A stretch of 54,711 nucleotides of DNA. Origin: Oscillospiraceae bacterium (lineage in GTDB: Bacteria; Bacillota; Clostridia; Oscillospirales; Ruminococcaceae). The notes under the pieces are model-generated. The model was not told where the DNA came from. It made no database searches and saw only the letters and a list, made by a program, of their open reading frames with translations. Both the position numbers and the translations under genes were made by a program. This document shows, in pieces, positions 1-8,730 of this stretch. The stretch lies in assembly GCA_017460955.1 (NCBI GenBank), contig JAFTZY010000039.1, positions 1 through 54,711 of the forward strand. Direction: 5' to 3'. Each line of letters begins with the position of its first letter. The stretch's first letter is position 1.

Positions 1-903
1 GGAAGTACGGCGCAGGTACGGGCCGCGGACAGGGGCACGGGGGATGTGAACGGGGACGGCGCCTTCACGCTCACGGATGTCATCACCTTCCAGAAATGGC
101 TGACTGCCGTTCCGGGAACGGTGCTTGCCGACCGGGAGGCCGCCGATCTCTATGCGGACGGCAGACTTAACATTCTCGATCTTTGCATGATGAAAACGGC
201 GCTGTTCGAGCAGCTCCGGACAGCCCTGCAAACGATGACGAAGGAGGAGGCACGGGAGCTTATTAAGCGTGCGGATACGCTCACTTGGGAGGATTTCAGA
301 GGCTTTGCGGGCGAGCCTGCCGGCTCCGGGCTCTACATAATGGAATACCCCATCGAGGGGTCGGATTCGGTATTCTTCCGTGTGGGCGGCGGCTCCATGG
401 AGGGTGAGCCGCTGTACATCGAGCTCGTCGATACGGACCATGACTTTTCCATGGACATCCGAAGTGACGAATTCAAGGCCTATATGGAGGAGCTGTCCGT
501 GCATCTGGCCCGCTTCGGCGCGGTAAGCTACACGCAGGAGGATGCCGAGGCTGCCGGGACAGTCGGCGCCTATGCACTCGGGATGCTGAAGGACGGCGCA
601 TACACGGCCGATACCTGGATCACCCGCACAGAATGCGGGGAGCTGATGAGCGAGGAAATGGCAGATCTCTTTTCGGACTACAATTACGGGCTGTTCTGCT
701 CCCTGTCCTTCCTCGATGAACACACGGTCATCATCACGCTCGATGCGGGGCTCCAGATCGTGTACGGGTATCTGGTCACGGACGGCACAGTGACCTACGA
801 GACCGGCGGGACCGTCAGCGTTCCGGGCCGCGGTTACGACGGCGATGTGGTCACCATCGATACGGCCGACGGGAATGTGTATTTCTTCCACGCCGGACTG
901 TAA
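1..903 (+). CDS. Dockerin-containing secreted protein, C-terminal part (5' end outside window)
   Basis: The frame is open from base 1, so the start lies upstream; the GTG at 46 is inside the dockerin and is not a plausible start. A type I dockerin covers about residues 14-72: two Ca-binding loops (DVNGDGAFTLTD, then DLYADGRLNILD), each followed by an F-helix-like segment. This is the module that binds a scaffoldin cohesin. About 220 residues follow with no motif I recognise. They are acidic and rich in beta-type sequence, for example GSDSVFFRVGGG and the C-terminal stretch ending FFHAGL. Dockerins usually end the protein, so a folded domain after one is less common. Catalytic function, if any, would be encoded upstream. 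The dockerin call is certain and the function is unknown. Confidence 0.85.
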   Translation, partial: GSTAQVRAADRGTGDVNGDGAFTLTDVITFQKWLTAVPGTVLADREAADLYADGRLNILDLCMMKTALFEQLRTALQTMTKEEARELIKRADTLTWEDFRGFAGEPAGSGLYIMEYPIEGSDSVFFRVGGGSMEGEPLYIELVDTDHDFSMDIRSDEFKAYMEELSVHLARFGAVSYTQEDAEAAGTVGAYALGMLKDGAYTADTWITRTECGELMSEEMADLFSDYNYGLFCSLSFLDEHTVIITLDAGLQIVYGYLVTDGTVTYETGGTVSVPGRGYDGDVVTIDTADGNVYFFHAGL

Positions 904-913
904 AGCAAGCAGC

Positions 914-947
914 AAACGCACTGAGGTTTCCCTCAGTGCGTTTTTTC
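914..947 (+). terminator. Rho-independent terminator after the first dockerin gene
   Basis: A perfect 13-bp stem (914-926 with 931-943, AAACGCACTGAGG) with a TTTC loop runs into six T residues, 11 bases after the stop codon. Confidence 0.92.
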
Positions 948-993
948 GTCAGAATCCACAAGACAGCCATTCAGTTTTTGTGCATTCCTGCAC

Positions 994-1035
994 TTGCAGT
1001 TCCCCTTAAAATGTGTTATAATATGAACAAGTTCA
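994..1035 (+). promoter_or_regulatory. Promoter of the GH30 gene with an adjacent palindrome
   Basis: TTGCAG (994-999) and TATAAT (1017-1022) are separated by 17 bp. The 12-bp palindrome TGAACAAGTTCA (1024-1035) starts two bases after the -10 box, around the expected transcription start, a typical repressor position. The operator role is inference. Confidence 0.75.
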
Positions 1036-1081
1036 CATTTTATTCCAAAACAGCATAGAAATCTTTAAGGGGGAAACCAAC

Positions 1082-3661
1082 ATGAAAGCCTTCCGGAAGC
1101 TTGTCTCTCTGGCGCTTGCCGCCGTGATGACCGTACCCTGCGTGCAGGGGCTGCGCCTGCCCGCGGATGCCGCACAGACCGTGACCGTCTCTCCGCTGTC
1201 CGCCTACCAGATCAACGACGGCGTATTCGAGGGATGGGGCACCTCCCTGTGCTGGTGGGCCAACCGTCTGGGATACTCGGACAGTCTGGCACAGCAGGCA
1301 GCCGATGCCTTCTACGGGGACAACGGCCTGCGGCTGAACATCGCCCGCTTCAATATCGGCGGCGGTGACGACCCTACGCACACGCACATCACCCGCACCG
1401 ATTCCAATATGCCGGGCTACACGGTGTACTCGAACGGAAAAGTGACCTACGACTGGTCCAAGGATGCCAACCAGCGCAATGTACTCCAGCGCTGCATCAA
1501 GGCGGCGGGCGATGACATGATCGTGGAGATGTTCTCCAATTCCCCGCCCTACTACATGACCAATTCCGGCTGCTCCTCGGGTGCGGTCAATGCGAGCGAC
1601 AACAATCTCAGGGACGACTGCTATGACGATTTTGCGCAGTACCTGGCCGAGGTCTGTGCGCATTACGAGAACGAATGGGGCGTGGACATCCAGAGCATCG
1701 ACCCCATGAACGAGCCGTACACCAACTACTGGGGCGCGAACAGCAACAAGCAGGAGGGCTGCCATTTCGATCAGGGGGATTCCGAATCCCGCATCATCAC
1801 CGAGCTGCAGTCGGCGCTTGCCGCCAAGGGGCTCGGGGACATTATGATCTCCGGCACGGACGAGACCTCCATCGACACGCAGATCACCTCCTACAACAAG
1901 CTCTCCGATCAGGCCAAAGGGGCCATTTCCCGCATCGACACACACACCTATTCCGGCAGCAACCGAACGGGGCTGCGGGACACGGCTCTGGCGGCGGGGA
2001 AGAACCTGTGGATGAGTGAGGTGGACGGCGGCAGCACCGCCGGGACGAACGCCGGGGAGATGGGCGCTGCCCTGTGGCTCTCCGAGCGCATCACCACGGA
2101 TCTCAACGGTCTGAATGCCTCCGCATGGATCCTCTGGCAGGTCATCGACAGCCACATCTCCTCCGTGGGTATGAACGGCAACAAGGACGGCGGCATGGTC
2201 AACACCTCCGGCGGCTACTGGGGCACGGCCGTGGCCGACCACGACAAGGACACCATCATCCTCACCAAGAAATACTACGCCTTCGGGCAGTACTCCCGCT
2301 ACATCCGCCCGGGCATGACGATGCTGAATGCCGGCGGCTCCACGCTTGCCGCCTATGATCCGGACAGCGGCCGGGTCGTGATCGTCACCTACAACACCTC
2401 GGGCTCCGCAGCCGACGTCACCTATGATCTGTCGGGCTTCACCTCCGTGGGTGCTACCGCACAGGCCATCCGCACGAGCAATTCGGAGAACTGGAAGGAC
2501 ATCGGCACGACTGCCCTGTCCGGCGATCAGCTGCATGTCTCCCTTGCGGCCAATTCCGTCACGACCTTCCTCATTGACGGCTGCAGCGGCAGTGCGGTAC
2601 TCGAAAACCCCATCACCCTGACGGCCGGGCAGCTCTCCGGTACGGATTCCTGGAAGAGCCAGGGCTCCACGGACTACACCAAGGTCTTTGACGGGAACAC
2701 GAGCACCTATTTCGACGGTCTGGGCGCCGGCTGGGTCCAGGCGGATCTGGGGCGCGTGTATGACCTGAGCGCTGTCGGCTACTGCCCGAGAAACGGCTAT
2801 GAATACCGCATGACGGACGGGTATTTCGAGCTGTCCGAGGACGGCGTGAACTGGCATACGGCCTACACGATCTCCGGAAAGCCCGATTTCTCGATGCATT
2901 ACATCACCCGCCTTGCCGGCGGCAGCACGGCACGCTATGTCCGCTATGCCGTACCGGAGGGGACGCCCTCCAACAGCTATAACACGGATGATGTCTACTG
3001 CTGCAACATCGCGGAGATCGAGCTGTACGGCACGCCCGTTCCTTCCGAGCTCTACGACACCCTCACCCCTGTCTCGACCACCGGCACTGCCTCCTGGAAG
3101 AGCCAGGGCTCCACGGACCAGGCCAAGGCCTTTGACGGGGATCTGTCCACCTATTTCGACGGCGTCGGCGGCGGCTGGGTCCAGGCGGATTTCGGCAGTG
3201 TGCAGGAGCTGTGCGCCATTGGCTACTGCCCGAGAAAGGGGTACGAATACCGGATGCCGGATTCCTACTTTGAGGTCTCCGCGGACGGTGAGCACTGGGA
3301 AACGGTCTACACCGTCACAAAGCTCCCGGATTACGGCATGCAGTACGTCACGCTTGATACGCCCGCGGCTGCACGCTATGTGCGCTACGCCGTGCCGGAG
3401 GGTGCGCCCTCCAACGGCTGGAACCAGGATGACGTGTACTGCTGCAACGTGGCAGAGCTTGCCTTCTACGGCACGCAGGCCGTTCCGGTGCGGGGCGACC
3501 TGAACGGCGACGGTACCCTTGGTGTACTCGATGCCGTCGTGCTCCAGAAGTACCTCGTGCGTGCGGGGGAGCTCCCGGAGGGCGCGGATGCGGACCTGAA
3601 CACAGACGGTGCCGTGAACGTACTGGATCTGACCGTGCTCAAGCAGATGCTGCTTGCATGA
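1082..3661 (+). CDS. Secreted GH30-family glycoside hydrolase with two discoidin-type modules and dockerin
   Basis: 859 aa. A signal peptide covers about residues 1-31. The GH30-like catalytic region is about 40-500: the segment GWGTSLCWWANRLGYSD near its start recalls endo-beta-1,6-galactanase-like GH30 enzymes. The proposed acid/base is Glu211 (in PMNEPY) and the nucleophile Glu313 (in WMSEVDGG). Two F5/8 type C (CBM32-like) modules follow at about 507-652 and 660-798. They are an internal duplication: the same DNA (tcctggaagagccagggctc) recurs exactly 444 bp apart, at 2648 and 3092. A type I dockerin ends the protein (803-859), so the enzyme should be displayed on a cellulosome. The ribosome binding site AAGGGGG lies ahead of the ATG. 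Family assignment is strong; substrate (galactan or arabinogalactan side chains rather than xylan) is inference. Confidence 0.9.
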   Translation: MKAFRKLVSLALAAVMTVPCVQGLRLPADAAQTVTVSPLSAYQINDGVFEGWGTSLCWWANRLGYSDSLAQQAADAFYGDNGLRLNIARFNIGGGDDPTHTHITRTDSNMPGYTVYSNGKVTYDWSKDANQRNVLQRCIKAAGDDMIVEMFSNSPPYYMTNSGCSSGAVNASDNNLRDDCYDDFAQYLAEVCAHYENEWGVDIQSIDPMNEPYTNYWGANSNKQEGCHFDQGDSESRIITELQSALAAKGLGDIMISGTDETSIDTQITSYNKLSDQAKGAISRIDTHTYSGSNRTGLRDTALAAGKNLWMSEVDGGSTAGTNAGEMGAALWLSERITTDLNGLNASAWILWQVIDSHISSVGMNGNKDGGMVNTSGGYWGTAVADHDKDTIILTKKYYAFGQYSRYIRPGMTMLNAGGSTLAAYDPDSGRVVIVTYNTSGSAADVTYDLSGFTSVGATAQAIRTSNSENWKDIGTTALSGDQLHVSLAANSVTTFLIDGCSGSAVLENPITLTAGQLSGTDSWKSQGSTDYTKVFDGNTSTYFDGLGAGWVQADLGRVYDLSAVGYCPRNGYEYRMTDGYFELSEDGVNWHTAYTISGKPDFSMHYITRLAGGSTARYVRYAVPEGTPSNSYNTDDVYCCNIAEIELYGTPVPSELYDTLTPVSTTGTASWKSQGSTDQAKAFDGDLSTYFDGVGGGWVQADFGSVQELCAIGYCPRKGYEYRMPDSYFEVSADGEHWETVYTVTKLPDYGMQYVTLDTPAAARYVRYAVPEGAPSNGWNQDDVYCCNVAELAFYGTQAVPVRGDLNGDGTLGVLDAVVLQKYLVRAGELPEGADADLNTDGAVNVLDLTVLKQMLLA

Positions 3662-3677
3662 CCCGCCTTGCAAAATC

Positions 3678-3717
3678 AAAATCCGGAACCGGTGATGTGC
3701 CGGTTCCGGATTTTTTT
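3678..3717 (+). terminator. Terminator between convergent GH30 and HD-GYP genes
   Basis: A 14-bp stem (AAATCCGGAACCGG with CCGGTTCCGGATTT, loop TGATGTG) is followed by a T run. The minus-strand side is also T-rich, so it may serve the HD-GYP gene ending at 3732 as well. Confidence 0.88.
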
Positions 3718-3731
3718 GATGGGAGCTTTGC

Positions 3732-5897
3732 TTATGCCTTGGGCAGGAAGGCGCCGTTCTCATCGGTCAGGCGGCTGAATTCCTGCTCGACCTGACGGAC
3801 GGCCTCCTCCGCGCCGACGAAGGCATCGACGATCAGGGGATCGAAGTGGCTGCCCGAGCCCTCCTTGATGATCTGCATCGCCTTCTCGAACGTGAAGGGC
3901 TGCTTATAGCTGCGCTTGGACACAAGGGCATCGAACACATCCGCCACGGCCATGACACGGGCGGACAGCGGGATGTCCTCCCCGGCAATACCGTAGGGGT
4001 AGCCGGAGCCGTTCCATTTCTCATGATGGTAGGCGGCAAGGTTCCGAGCCTCGTCAAGATAGCCGGAATTCGGCACCAGTCCGATTGCCTGGGAAATGAT
4101 GTCCCGTCCGGCGGTGGTATGCGTTTTCATGATGGCAAACTCCTCGTCGGTGAGCTTGCCGGGCTTGTTGAGGATCGCATCGGGGACTTGTATCTTGCCC
4201 ACATCATGCAGCGGCGCGGAATTGACCACGTCGGAGATGTACTCATCGGTGAGTCTGTCGGCATAGTACCCCTTGCGGCGCATCTCATGCAGGATGATCT
4301 CCGCATAGGCCGCGGTCTTGCGGACATGGGCACCCGTGCTCCTGTCACGGCTCTCGACGATGTCGGCGAGCACGAGGATCAGGGCGTTCTGCATCTGGGC
4401 GAGCTCCTCGGTCTTTTTCTGGACATCCGCAACATAGCGCATGCTGTCGTCCGAGGTCTTGGTGATGGCGTGGTAGAGGTTCTCCACCTCGTCACCCGTA
4501 TGGATGTGCAGGTCGTGGATGCGCTCGATACTGTCCTCACGGGCGGACTCGCTGTCATAGGCGAAGGTGCTCGTGCTCATGGCGATGGAGTTGACCGGCA
4601 GGATGATATGGTACTCGATGAGCCAGTGGACGAACACGAAGATCATCACGAAGAAGCCCAGGAACAGGGAGATCATCTCCACGAAGAAGTTGCGGCCGAT
4701 AGCGCCGATCTGGTCCATGGACACATCCGCTGCCGCATAGCACACGCAGCTGCCGTCCTTGTCATAGACCGGCTCATAGGCGGTCAGCAGCCAGCCGTAG
4801 GCATCATCGGTGATGATGGGGTTGATGGCCTTGCCCGCTAAAAGATCCGGCACGAGCGGCAGGAAGCCCTCGTCAAAGGGGATGATCTCCCCGGGGGGCG
4901 AGCCCTCCAGCTCCTCCGTATCGAGATCGAACACGACATGGCAGCCGTCCTCCTCGATGCGGTACACATACAGATATTCCACATCGGCGGAACTGTCACG
5001 GATGGCATACAAAAGCTCCTGCGTGTCCAGGTAGCCCGGTGCGGCATCGCCGTCATGCAGGTACATCCCGACCTTGGCCGGGTCAATGGCACTCGCAGCG
5101 ATGCGGGCCGCACCCTCGGCCATTTTGGTGTGGTCCTTGATGAGGGCATTGCGGTAGAGCACCACGCTGATGCCTGTGGCGGCGACGGATACGGCAATGA
5201 GGGATACGGAGAGCACGAGCAGGATCTTGGTGCGCAGGGACATGACGCGGAAGTTCGTTTTTTTGGCCGCAGCGGACTGCTCCTTGGAGAGGGGCTTCTG
5301 CATCCAGCCGGTGAAGGTGAAGTACTCCCGCACCTTCGGCGGCAGGAGCCGGACAATGAGCAGCACGAGCAGCACTGCCACGGCCTTGTCGAGCAGGTCC
5401 ATCAGGAAATTGGCAATGATATGCGCCCAGGCCTGGTTGAACAATCCCGTGCCATACAGCACAGCACTGAAGGATTCACTGTCAAAGCTCACCCCGTCGA
5501 GGAACCAGGGGATGAACGTCCCCAGGCCGCCGCCGATGAGGGCAAAGCACACCATCGTGACCGGCACACGCAGAGGCCGGCTGAAAAAGCCGCGCCGGGA
5601 GAACCAGACGGATGCCAGGGCGATGAGCACATTGAGGATGCCGTAGTACAATGAGGAGACATCGGTGATACTCTTGAGCATATTGGTCGCAAATCCGACA
5701 AAAACGCCCGGCAGCGTACCGCCCATGATGGCCACGGCGATCGTTCCCACCGTATCCAGATACAGCGGAAGGCCGAGCCTGCCGGCGCCTTCCCCGAGCA
5801 GCAGATTGACAGCGATGCCCGCCAAACACATCAGGAAGGTGATGATATTCCGGTTGCACCGTTGCGCTGCTGCCGGGCTTAGGTTCTTGTGAAACAT
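3732..5897 (-). CDS. Membrane HD-GYP domain c-di-GMP phosphodiesterase
   Basis: 721 aa. The N-terminus (about 15-190) has some five membrane segments and resembles ECF-transporter S-component or MASE-like sensory regions. Another membrane segment (about 222-247), an extracytoplasmic sensor of about 150 residues and a further membrane helix (about 400-425) follow, then a HAMP-like linker. The HD-GYP domain is at about 500-700, with His564-Asp565 (LHDVGKIQ) and HHEKWNGSGYP, where Asn replaces the usual Asp. HD-GYP enzymes hydrolyse c-di-GMP to pGpG or GMP at a bimetallic site, and the metal ligands look intact. It has its own promoter and is transcribed alone. The ligand of the sensor is unknown. 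The ATG follows AAGGAGAATGCC. Confidence 0.88.
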   Translation of the reverse strand: MFHKNLSPAAAQRCNRNIITFLMCLAGIAVNLLLGEGAGRLGLPLYLDTVGTIAVAIMGGTLPGVFVGFATNMLKSITDVSSLYYGILNVLIALASVWFSRRGFFSRPLRVPVTMVCFALIGGGLGTFIPWFLDGVSFDSESFSAVLYGTGLFNQAWAHIIANFLMDLLDKAVAVLLVLLIVRLLPPKVREYFTFTGWMQKPLSKEQSAAAKKTNFRVMSLRTKILLVLSVSLIAVSVAATGISVVLYRNALIKDHTKMAEGAARIAASAIDPAKVGMYLHDGDAAPGYLDTQELLYAIRDSSADVEYLYVYRIEEDGCHVVFDLDTEELEGSPPGEIIPFDEGFLPLVPDLLAGKAINPIITDDAYGWLLTAYEPVYDKDGSCVCYAAADVSMDQIGAIGRNFFVEMISLFLGFFVMIFVFVHWLIEYHIILPVNSIAMSTSTFAYDSESAREDSIERIHDLHIHTGDEVENLYHAITKTSDDSMRYVADVQKKTEELAQMQNALILVLADIVESRDRSTGAHVRKTAAYAEIILHEMRRKGYYADRLTDEYISDVVNSAPLHDVGKIQVPDAILNKPGKLTDEEFAIMKTHTTAGRDIISQAIGLVPNSGYLDEARNLAAYHHEKWNGSGYPYGIAGEDIPLSARVMAVADVFDALVSKRSYKQPFTFEKAMQIIKEGSGSHFDPLIVDAFVGAEEAVRQVEQEFSRLTDENGAFLPKA

Positions 5898-5956
5898 GGC
5901 ATTCTCCTTATATTCAGATCCTATGGGACAGGATGCATTTGCATATACATAGCAAT

Positions 5957-5985
5957 ATTATAGCATATGGAGGCCCGAATGTCAA
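5957..5985 (-). promoter_or_regulatory. Promoter of the HD-GYP gene
   Basis: On the minus strand TTGACA (5980-5985) and TATAAT (5957-5962) are spaced by exactly 17 bp. Confidence 0.88.
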
Positions 5986-6013
5986 GAAAATGTAACACAT
6001 TTTCCAAAAAAGC

Positions 6014-6043
6014 GCAAAAAAAGAGCGCCGGAGGTCATTCCGG
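6014..6043 (-). terminator. Terminator overlapping the PAP2 stop codon
   Basis: On the minus strand CCGGA/TCCGG arms (6039-6043 and 6028-6032) enclose the stop codon and are followed by a T run (6014-6022). The stem is short, so efficiency is uncertain. Confidence 0.55.
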
Positions 6044-6583
6044 TGCCCCTTCTCTGCGGTGCCAGACCGCTTCATTGACAAGGATGCTTGCGATCCCAAG
6101 TCCGATCCCCAGCAGCATCCCGGCCAGCACATCCGTCGGGAAATGGACGTACAGGTACAACCTCGAAAATGCCACGAGCACTGCCGCGACCATCGCCGGG
6201 ATCCCAAGGCGCCTGTCATAGTACAAAAGCACGGTCGCTGCACAGAAGCTTGAGAGCGTATGGCACGAGGGGAAGGAATAATCCTGCGGGACCGCGATGA
6301 GCATCGGCACCTCCCGGAGCCAGCAGGGACGCGCCCGGCAGGCAAGATGCTTGAGGAGCCCGTTGCCCAGGAGCAGTCCGGCCAGCAGTCCGCCCGCCAT
6401 GGCCGTGCCGCACCGTCTGCGTGCGGGCAGTGCCAGGCACAAGAGCGTCAGGGCGATCCAGAGGAGCCCCTTGTCCCCGAGCAGTGTGATCTTCGGCATC
6501 CACCAGTCCATCCCGTCACTGCCGAACACATTCCGGATCCACTGGAGCACCGAAAAATCCCATGCCTGTATCGTTTCCGCCAT
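6035..6583 (-). CDS. PAP2-superfamily membrane phosphatase (undecaprenyl-diphosphatase-like)
   Basis: 182 aa from the ATG at 6583, which follows GGGGAAGGGGGG. An in-frame ATG 36 bases upstream has no comparable site. The three lipid-phosphatase motifs are present in order: a basic first motif (KHLACRARP), PSCHTLSS with Cys in place of the usual Gly, and SRLYLYVHFPTD carrying the catalytic His and Asp. Several hydrophobic helices are consistent with an integral membrane enzyme. Family members such as BcrC recycle undecaprenyl pyrophosphate for peptidoglycan synthesis; phosphatidylglycerophosphate phosphatase is an alternative. It lies 52 bases after a lipoprotein gene on the same strand and is probably co-transcribed with it. 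Confidence 0.85.
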   Translation of the reverse strand: MAETIQAWDFSVLQWIRNVFGSDGMDWWMPKITLLGDKGLLWIALTLLCLALPARRRCGTAMAGGLLAGLLLGNGLLKHLACRARPCWLREVPMLIAVPQDYSFPSCHTLSSFCAATVLLYYDRRLGIPAMVAAVLVAFSRLYLYVHFPTDVLAGMLLGIGLGIASILVNEAVWHRREGAPE

Positions 6584-6635
6584 AAGCGCCCCCCTTCCCC
6601 ATGCATGGATGTGCGGCATGGTGCATATGCTTTTC

Positions 6636-7574
6636 TTACTGATAATACGTCATATAGACATTGCCGCTCTTGAACCAGTAGAGCGTGCTGTAGACCCAGT
6701 CGCGCATGGCAACACAGGTTTCGGCACCGGTATTCTCATCGAGCAGGAAATCCGAGCAGCCCACGGCTACCACCGTGCAGTTGAGACGCTCATCGTCCCT
6801 TGCATAGACCATTTCCATAAGCTGGCCGCGGTAGGTCTCCGGGTCATCCTGGACGCCGCCGCAGGGCACACCCACGGCATCCTCCTGCGTCTCGAGCATG
6901 CTGTCCTGCTTGACCGAGCCGTAATGCTCCCCGTAGGTAAAGTGGAACGAGCGGGCATTGTGGAAATACACCGGCGTTCTGCTCGCCGCATGGTCGATGG
7001 CCGTCATGCCGCTGGCCGCGCCGATGATCTCCCCCGGGAGGTAGTCGTCCTCCCCGGTGCCTTCATAGCCGATACGGTCATAGTCGAGCACGATGCACAG
7101 CTCGTCGAGCATGCGCTCGATGTATTTAAAGCGCACGTCCGTATCCTGTGCCGGCATCAGCAGCAGGACATGGCCGCCCGCATTAAAATACTCGTCGATG
7201 CGCTGGAGCTCCTCGAGGGTGATATCCTCCGTGGGACTGTTGATGATGAGGGAATCCGCATCGAGCGGGAACTCCAGGAGCGCGCCCGTATCGACCGTGG
7301 TATCGTCCGCCTCGAGCTGTCCGAGGAAATCCGACAGCTGCGCCGGATCCTGCGTCCCGTGATCGGTCGCGTAGTACAGATGCATCGGCACGATGACCTC
7401 CGGAATGATGACATCGTCCCCGGATAATGCGTCGTCCCCGGGCGTGTCCGCCTGGGAGACTTCCGGCTCCGAGACGGCCGGAGCTGTGCTGTCCGCGTTG
7501 TCGGCGGAGGTGCTGCAGCCCGTGAGCAGGAGCAGCAGGCTCAGCAGCACGGGCAGGGTTTTCTTCTGGTCCAT
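6636..7574 (-). CDS. Lipoprotein with a GldG/ABC-auxiliary-like domain
   Basis: 312 aa. The lipoprotein signal is clear: a basic start, a leucine-rich core and the lipobox LLTGC with Cys20. A low-complexity acidic linker (about 25-55) then leads to a globular domain. The section ADSLIINSPTEDITLEELQR followed by a glycine-rich strand (NAGGHVLLLMP) resembles the GldG/ABC-transporter-auxiliary family (PF09822-like), in which a beta strand predicts that a leader decides to open a path. No membrane helix follows the lipobox, so the protein is anchored outside the membrane by lipid only. No ABC genes adjoin. The lipoprotein call is firm and the domain match is moderate. Confidence 0.7.
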   Translation of the reverse strand: MDQKKTLPVLLSLLLLLTGCSTSADNADSTAPAVSEPEVSQADTPGDDALSGDDVIIPEVIVPMHLYYATDHGTQDPAQLSDFLGQLEADDTTVDTGALLEFPLDADSLIINSPTEDITLEELQRIDEYFNAGGHVLLLMPAQDTDVRFKYIERMLDELCIVLDYDRIGYEGTGEDDYLPGEIIGAASGMTAIDHAASRTPVYFHNARSFHFTYGEHYGSVKQDSMLETQEDAVGVPCGGVQDDPETYRGQLMEMVYARDDERLNCTVVAVGCSDFLLDENTGAETCVAMRDWVYSTLYWFKSGNVYMTYYQ

Positions 7575-7621
7575 GACGGGTCCCTCCTGTAGTTTAGTGT
7601 GTCTGTGGTATGTCTGTAATG

Positions 7622-7661
7622 ATTATAGCACATTCCCCTGTATTTTGCAAGAGGGAATGTG
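7622..7661 (-). promoter_or_regulatory. Lipoprotein-gene promoter overlapped by an inverted repeat
   Basis: On the minus strand TTGCAA (7645-7650) and TATAAT (7622-7627) have a 17-bp spacer. A perfect 9-bp inverted repeat (CACATTCCC 7629-7637, GGGAATGTG 7653-7661) straddles the spacer and the -35 box, as a repressor operator would. Confidence 0.7.
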
Positions 7662-7669
7662 ACGGGGCA

Positions 7670-8608
7670 TTACCCCTGCGCCGGCCTGCCGCCCGTCCGG
7701 TTGACAAGGATGATCCCCGCGCTCACGAGCACGAGTGCGCATACGGTGCGCAGGCTGAAGGCGCCCGGCTCATGCAGCAAAAGTGCCGAGAGCAGCACGC
7801 CGCACACGGGATTGAGAAAGCCGAACACGGTCACCCGGGACACCGGATGGAATTTCAACAGCATCGACCAGAGCGTATAGGCCGCTGCCGACACAAAGGC
7901 CAGGTACACAAGGATCCCCCACCCCGCCGGGGTCAGATGGGGGAGCCTCCCGCCGCAGAGCAGTCCGAACAGCGCCATCACCGCACCGCCCGCAAGGAAC
8001 TGCCAGCCGCTGAGCATCATGGGGCTCTCCGCGGCCGAATAGCGCTTCATGAACACCGAGGAAAAGCCGCTTGCGGCCGTACACAGCAAAATAAAGCCGT
8101 CACCGAGGAGGTTCAGCGGTCCTCCGAGTGCGCCGAGATGCACGGTCACCACACCTAAAAAGCCGATGAGGCACCCGGCAAGCTTGTTCACCGTCATGCG
8201 CTCGAGCCGGAACACGCAGGATGAGAGCAGGATGGCAAAGAACACATTGGCCGCCACGATGACTGCCGCCTTGACACCCGTGGTATGGGCAAGGCCGATG
8301 TAGTAGAAGAAGTATTGCAGCACGGTCTGGAACATACTCAGCACGGCGACCTTCGGAATGGCATGCCGTTTTGGATACAGAAAGTGCCGGGCCGTCACGC
8401 TCCCCAGGGCGATCACCATGCCGCCCGCGATCGCAAAGCGTGTCCCGGCAAAGACCATCTGTCCGGCCCAGTCCGCACTGTCAATGGCAAGGAGTCTGTA
8501 CCCGATCTTCACGCCGGGAAAGGCGCTGCCCCAGAGCATACAGCACACCAGTGCGCCAAGTGCCAGCGCCCAGCCCCGTGTCAGCAGGGGCGTTTTTGTC
8601 TGCGGCAT
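7670..8608 (-). CDS. DMT-superfamily (EamA-type) transporter
   Basis: 312 aa from the ATG at 8608 (MPQTKTPL), which follows AAGGAAGG. The reading frame extends to 8674, but that region carries the divergent promoter of the next gene, so the longer start is unlikely. The protein has about ten hydrophobic helices arranged as two EamA repeats. Typical features are WGSAFPGVKIG in helix 1 and the repeat boundary near residue 160. Drug/metabolite transporters of this kind export amino acids, nucleobases or other small metabolites; the substrate cannot be read from sequence. Confidence 0.85.
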   Translation of the reverse strand: MPQTKTPLLTRGWALALGALVCCMLWGSAFPGVKIGYRLLAIDSADWAGQMVFAGTRFAIAGGMVIALGSVTARHFLYPKRHAIPKVAVLSMFQTVLQYFFYYIGLAHTTGVKAAVIVAANVFFAILLSSCVFRLERMTVNKLAGCLIGFLGVVTVHLGALGGPLNLLGDGFILLCTAASGFSSVFMKRYSAAESPMMLSGWQFLAGGAVMALFGLLCGGRLPHLTPAGWGILVYLAFVSAAAYTLWSMLLKFHPVSRVTVFGFLNPVCGVLLSALLLHEPGAFSLRTVCALVLVSAGIILVNRTGGRPAQG

Positions 8609-8660
8609 CGGATCCGCCTTCCTTTCATGGACAAATTTCCGGCAAACTTCACAAAATCTC

Positions 8661-8689
8661 TTGATTTTTGACAAGAATTATGCTATAAT
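8661..8689 (+). promoter_or_regulatory. Promoter of the uridine-kinase-family gene
   Basis: TTGATT (8661-8666), a 17-bp spacer and TATAAT (8684-8689). A TTGACA at 8668 is only 10 bp from the -10 and is rejected as the -35. Confidence 0.78.
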
Positions 8690-8730
8690 AAAAACATAGA
8701 TCCACTACCCCAAGACCTTCAGGAGGGAAT

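Noticed and set aside
1040..3763. Long minus-strand frame of 907 codons opposite the GH30 gene
   Set aside because: It mirrors the coding strand of the GH30 gene, has no domain sense, and arises from GC-rich codon use.
5914..6345. Minus-strand frame overlapping the PAP2 gene
   Set aside because: It is Ser/Arg-rich and frame-shifted relative to the clear PAP2 motifs.
8668..8689. TTGACA plus TATAAT as the promoter before the uridine-kinase gene
   Set aside because: The spacing is only 10 bp. TTGATT at 8661 gives the correct 17 bp.
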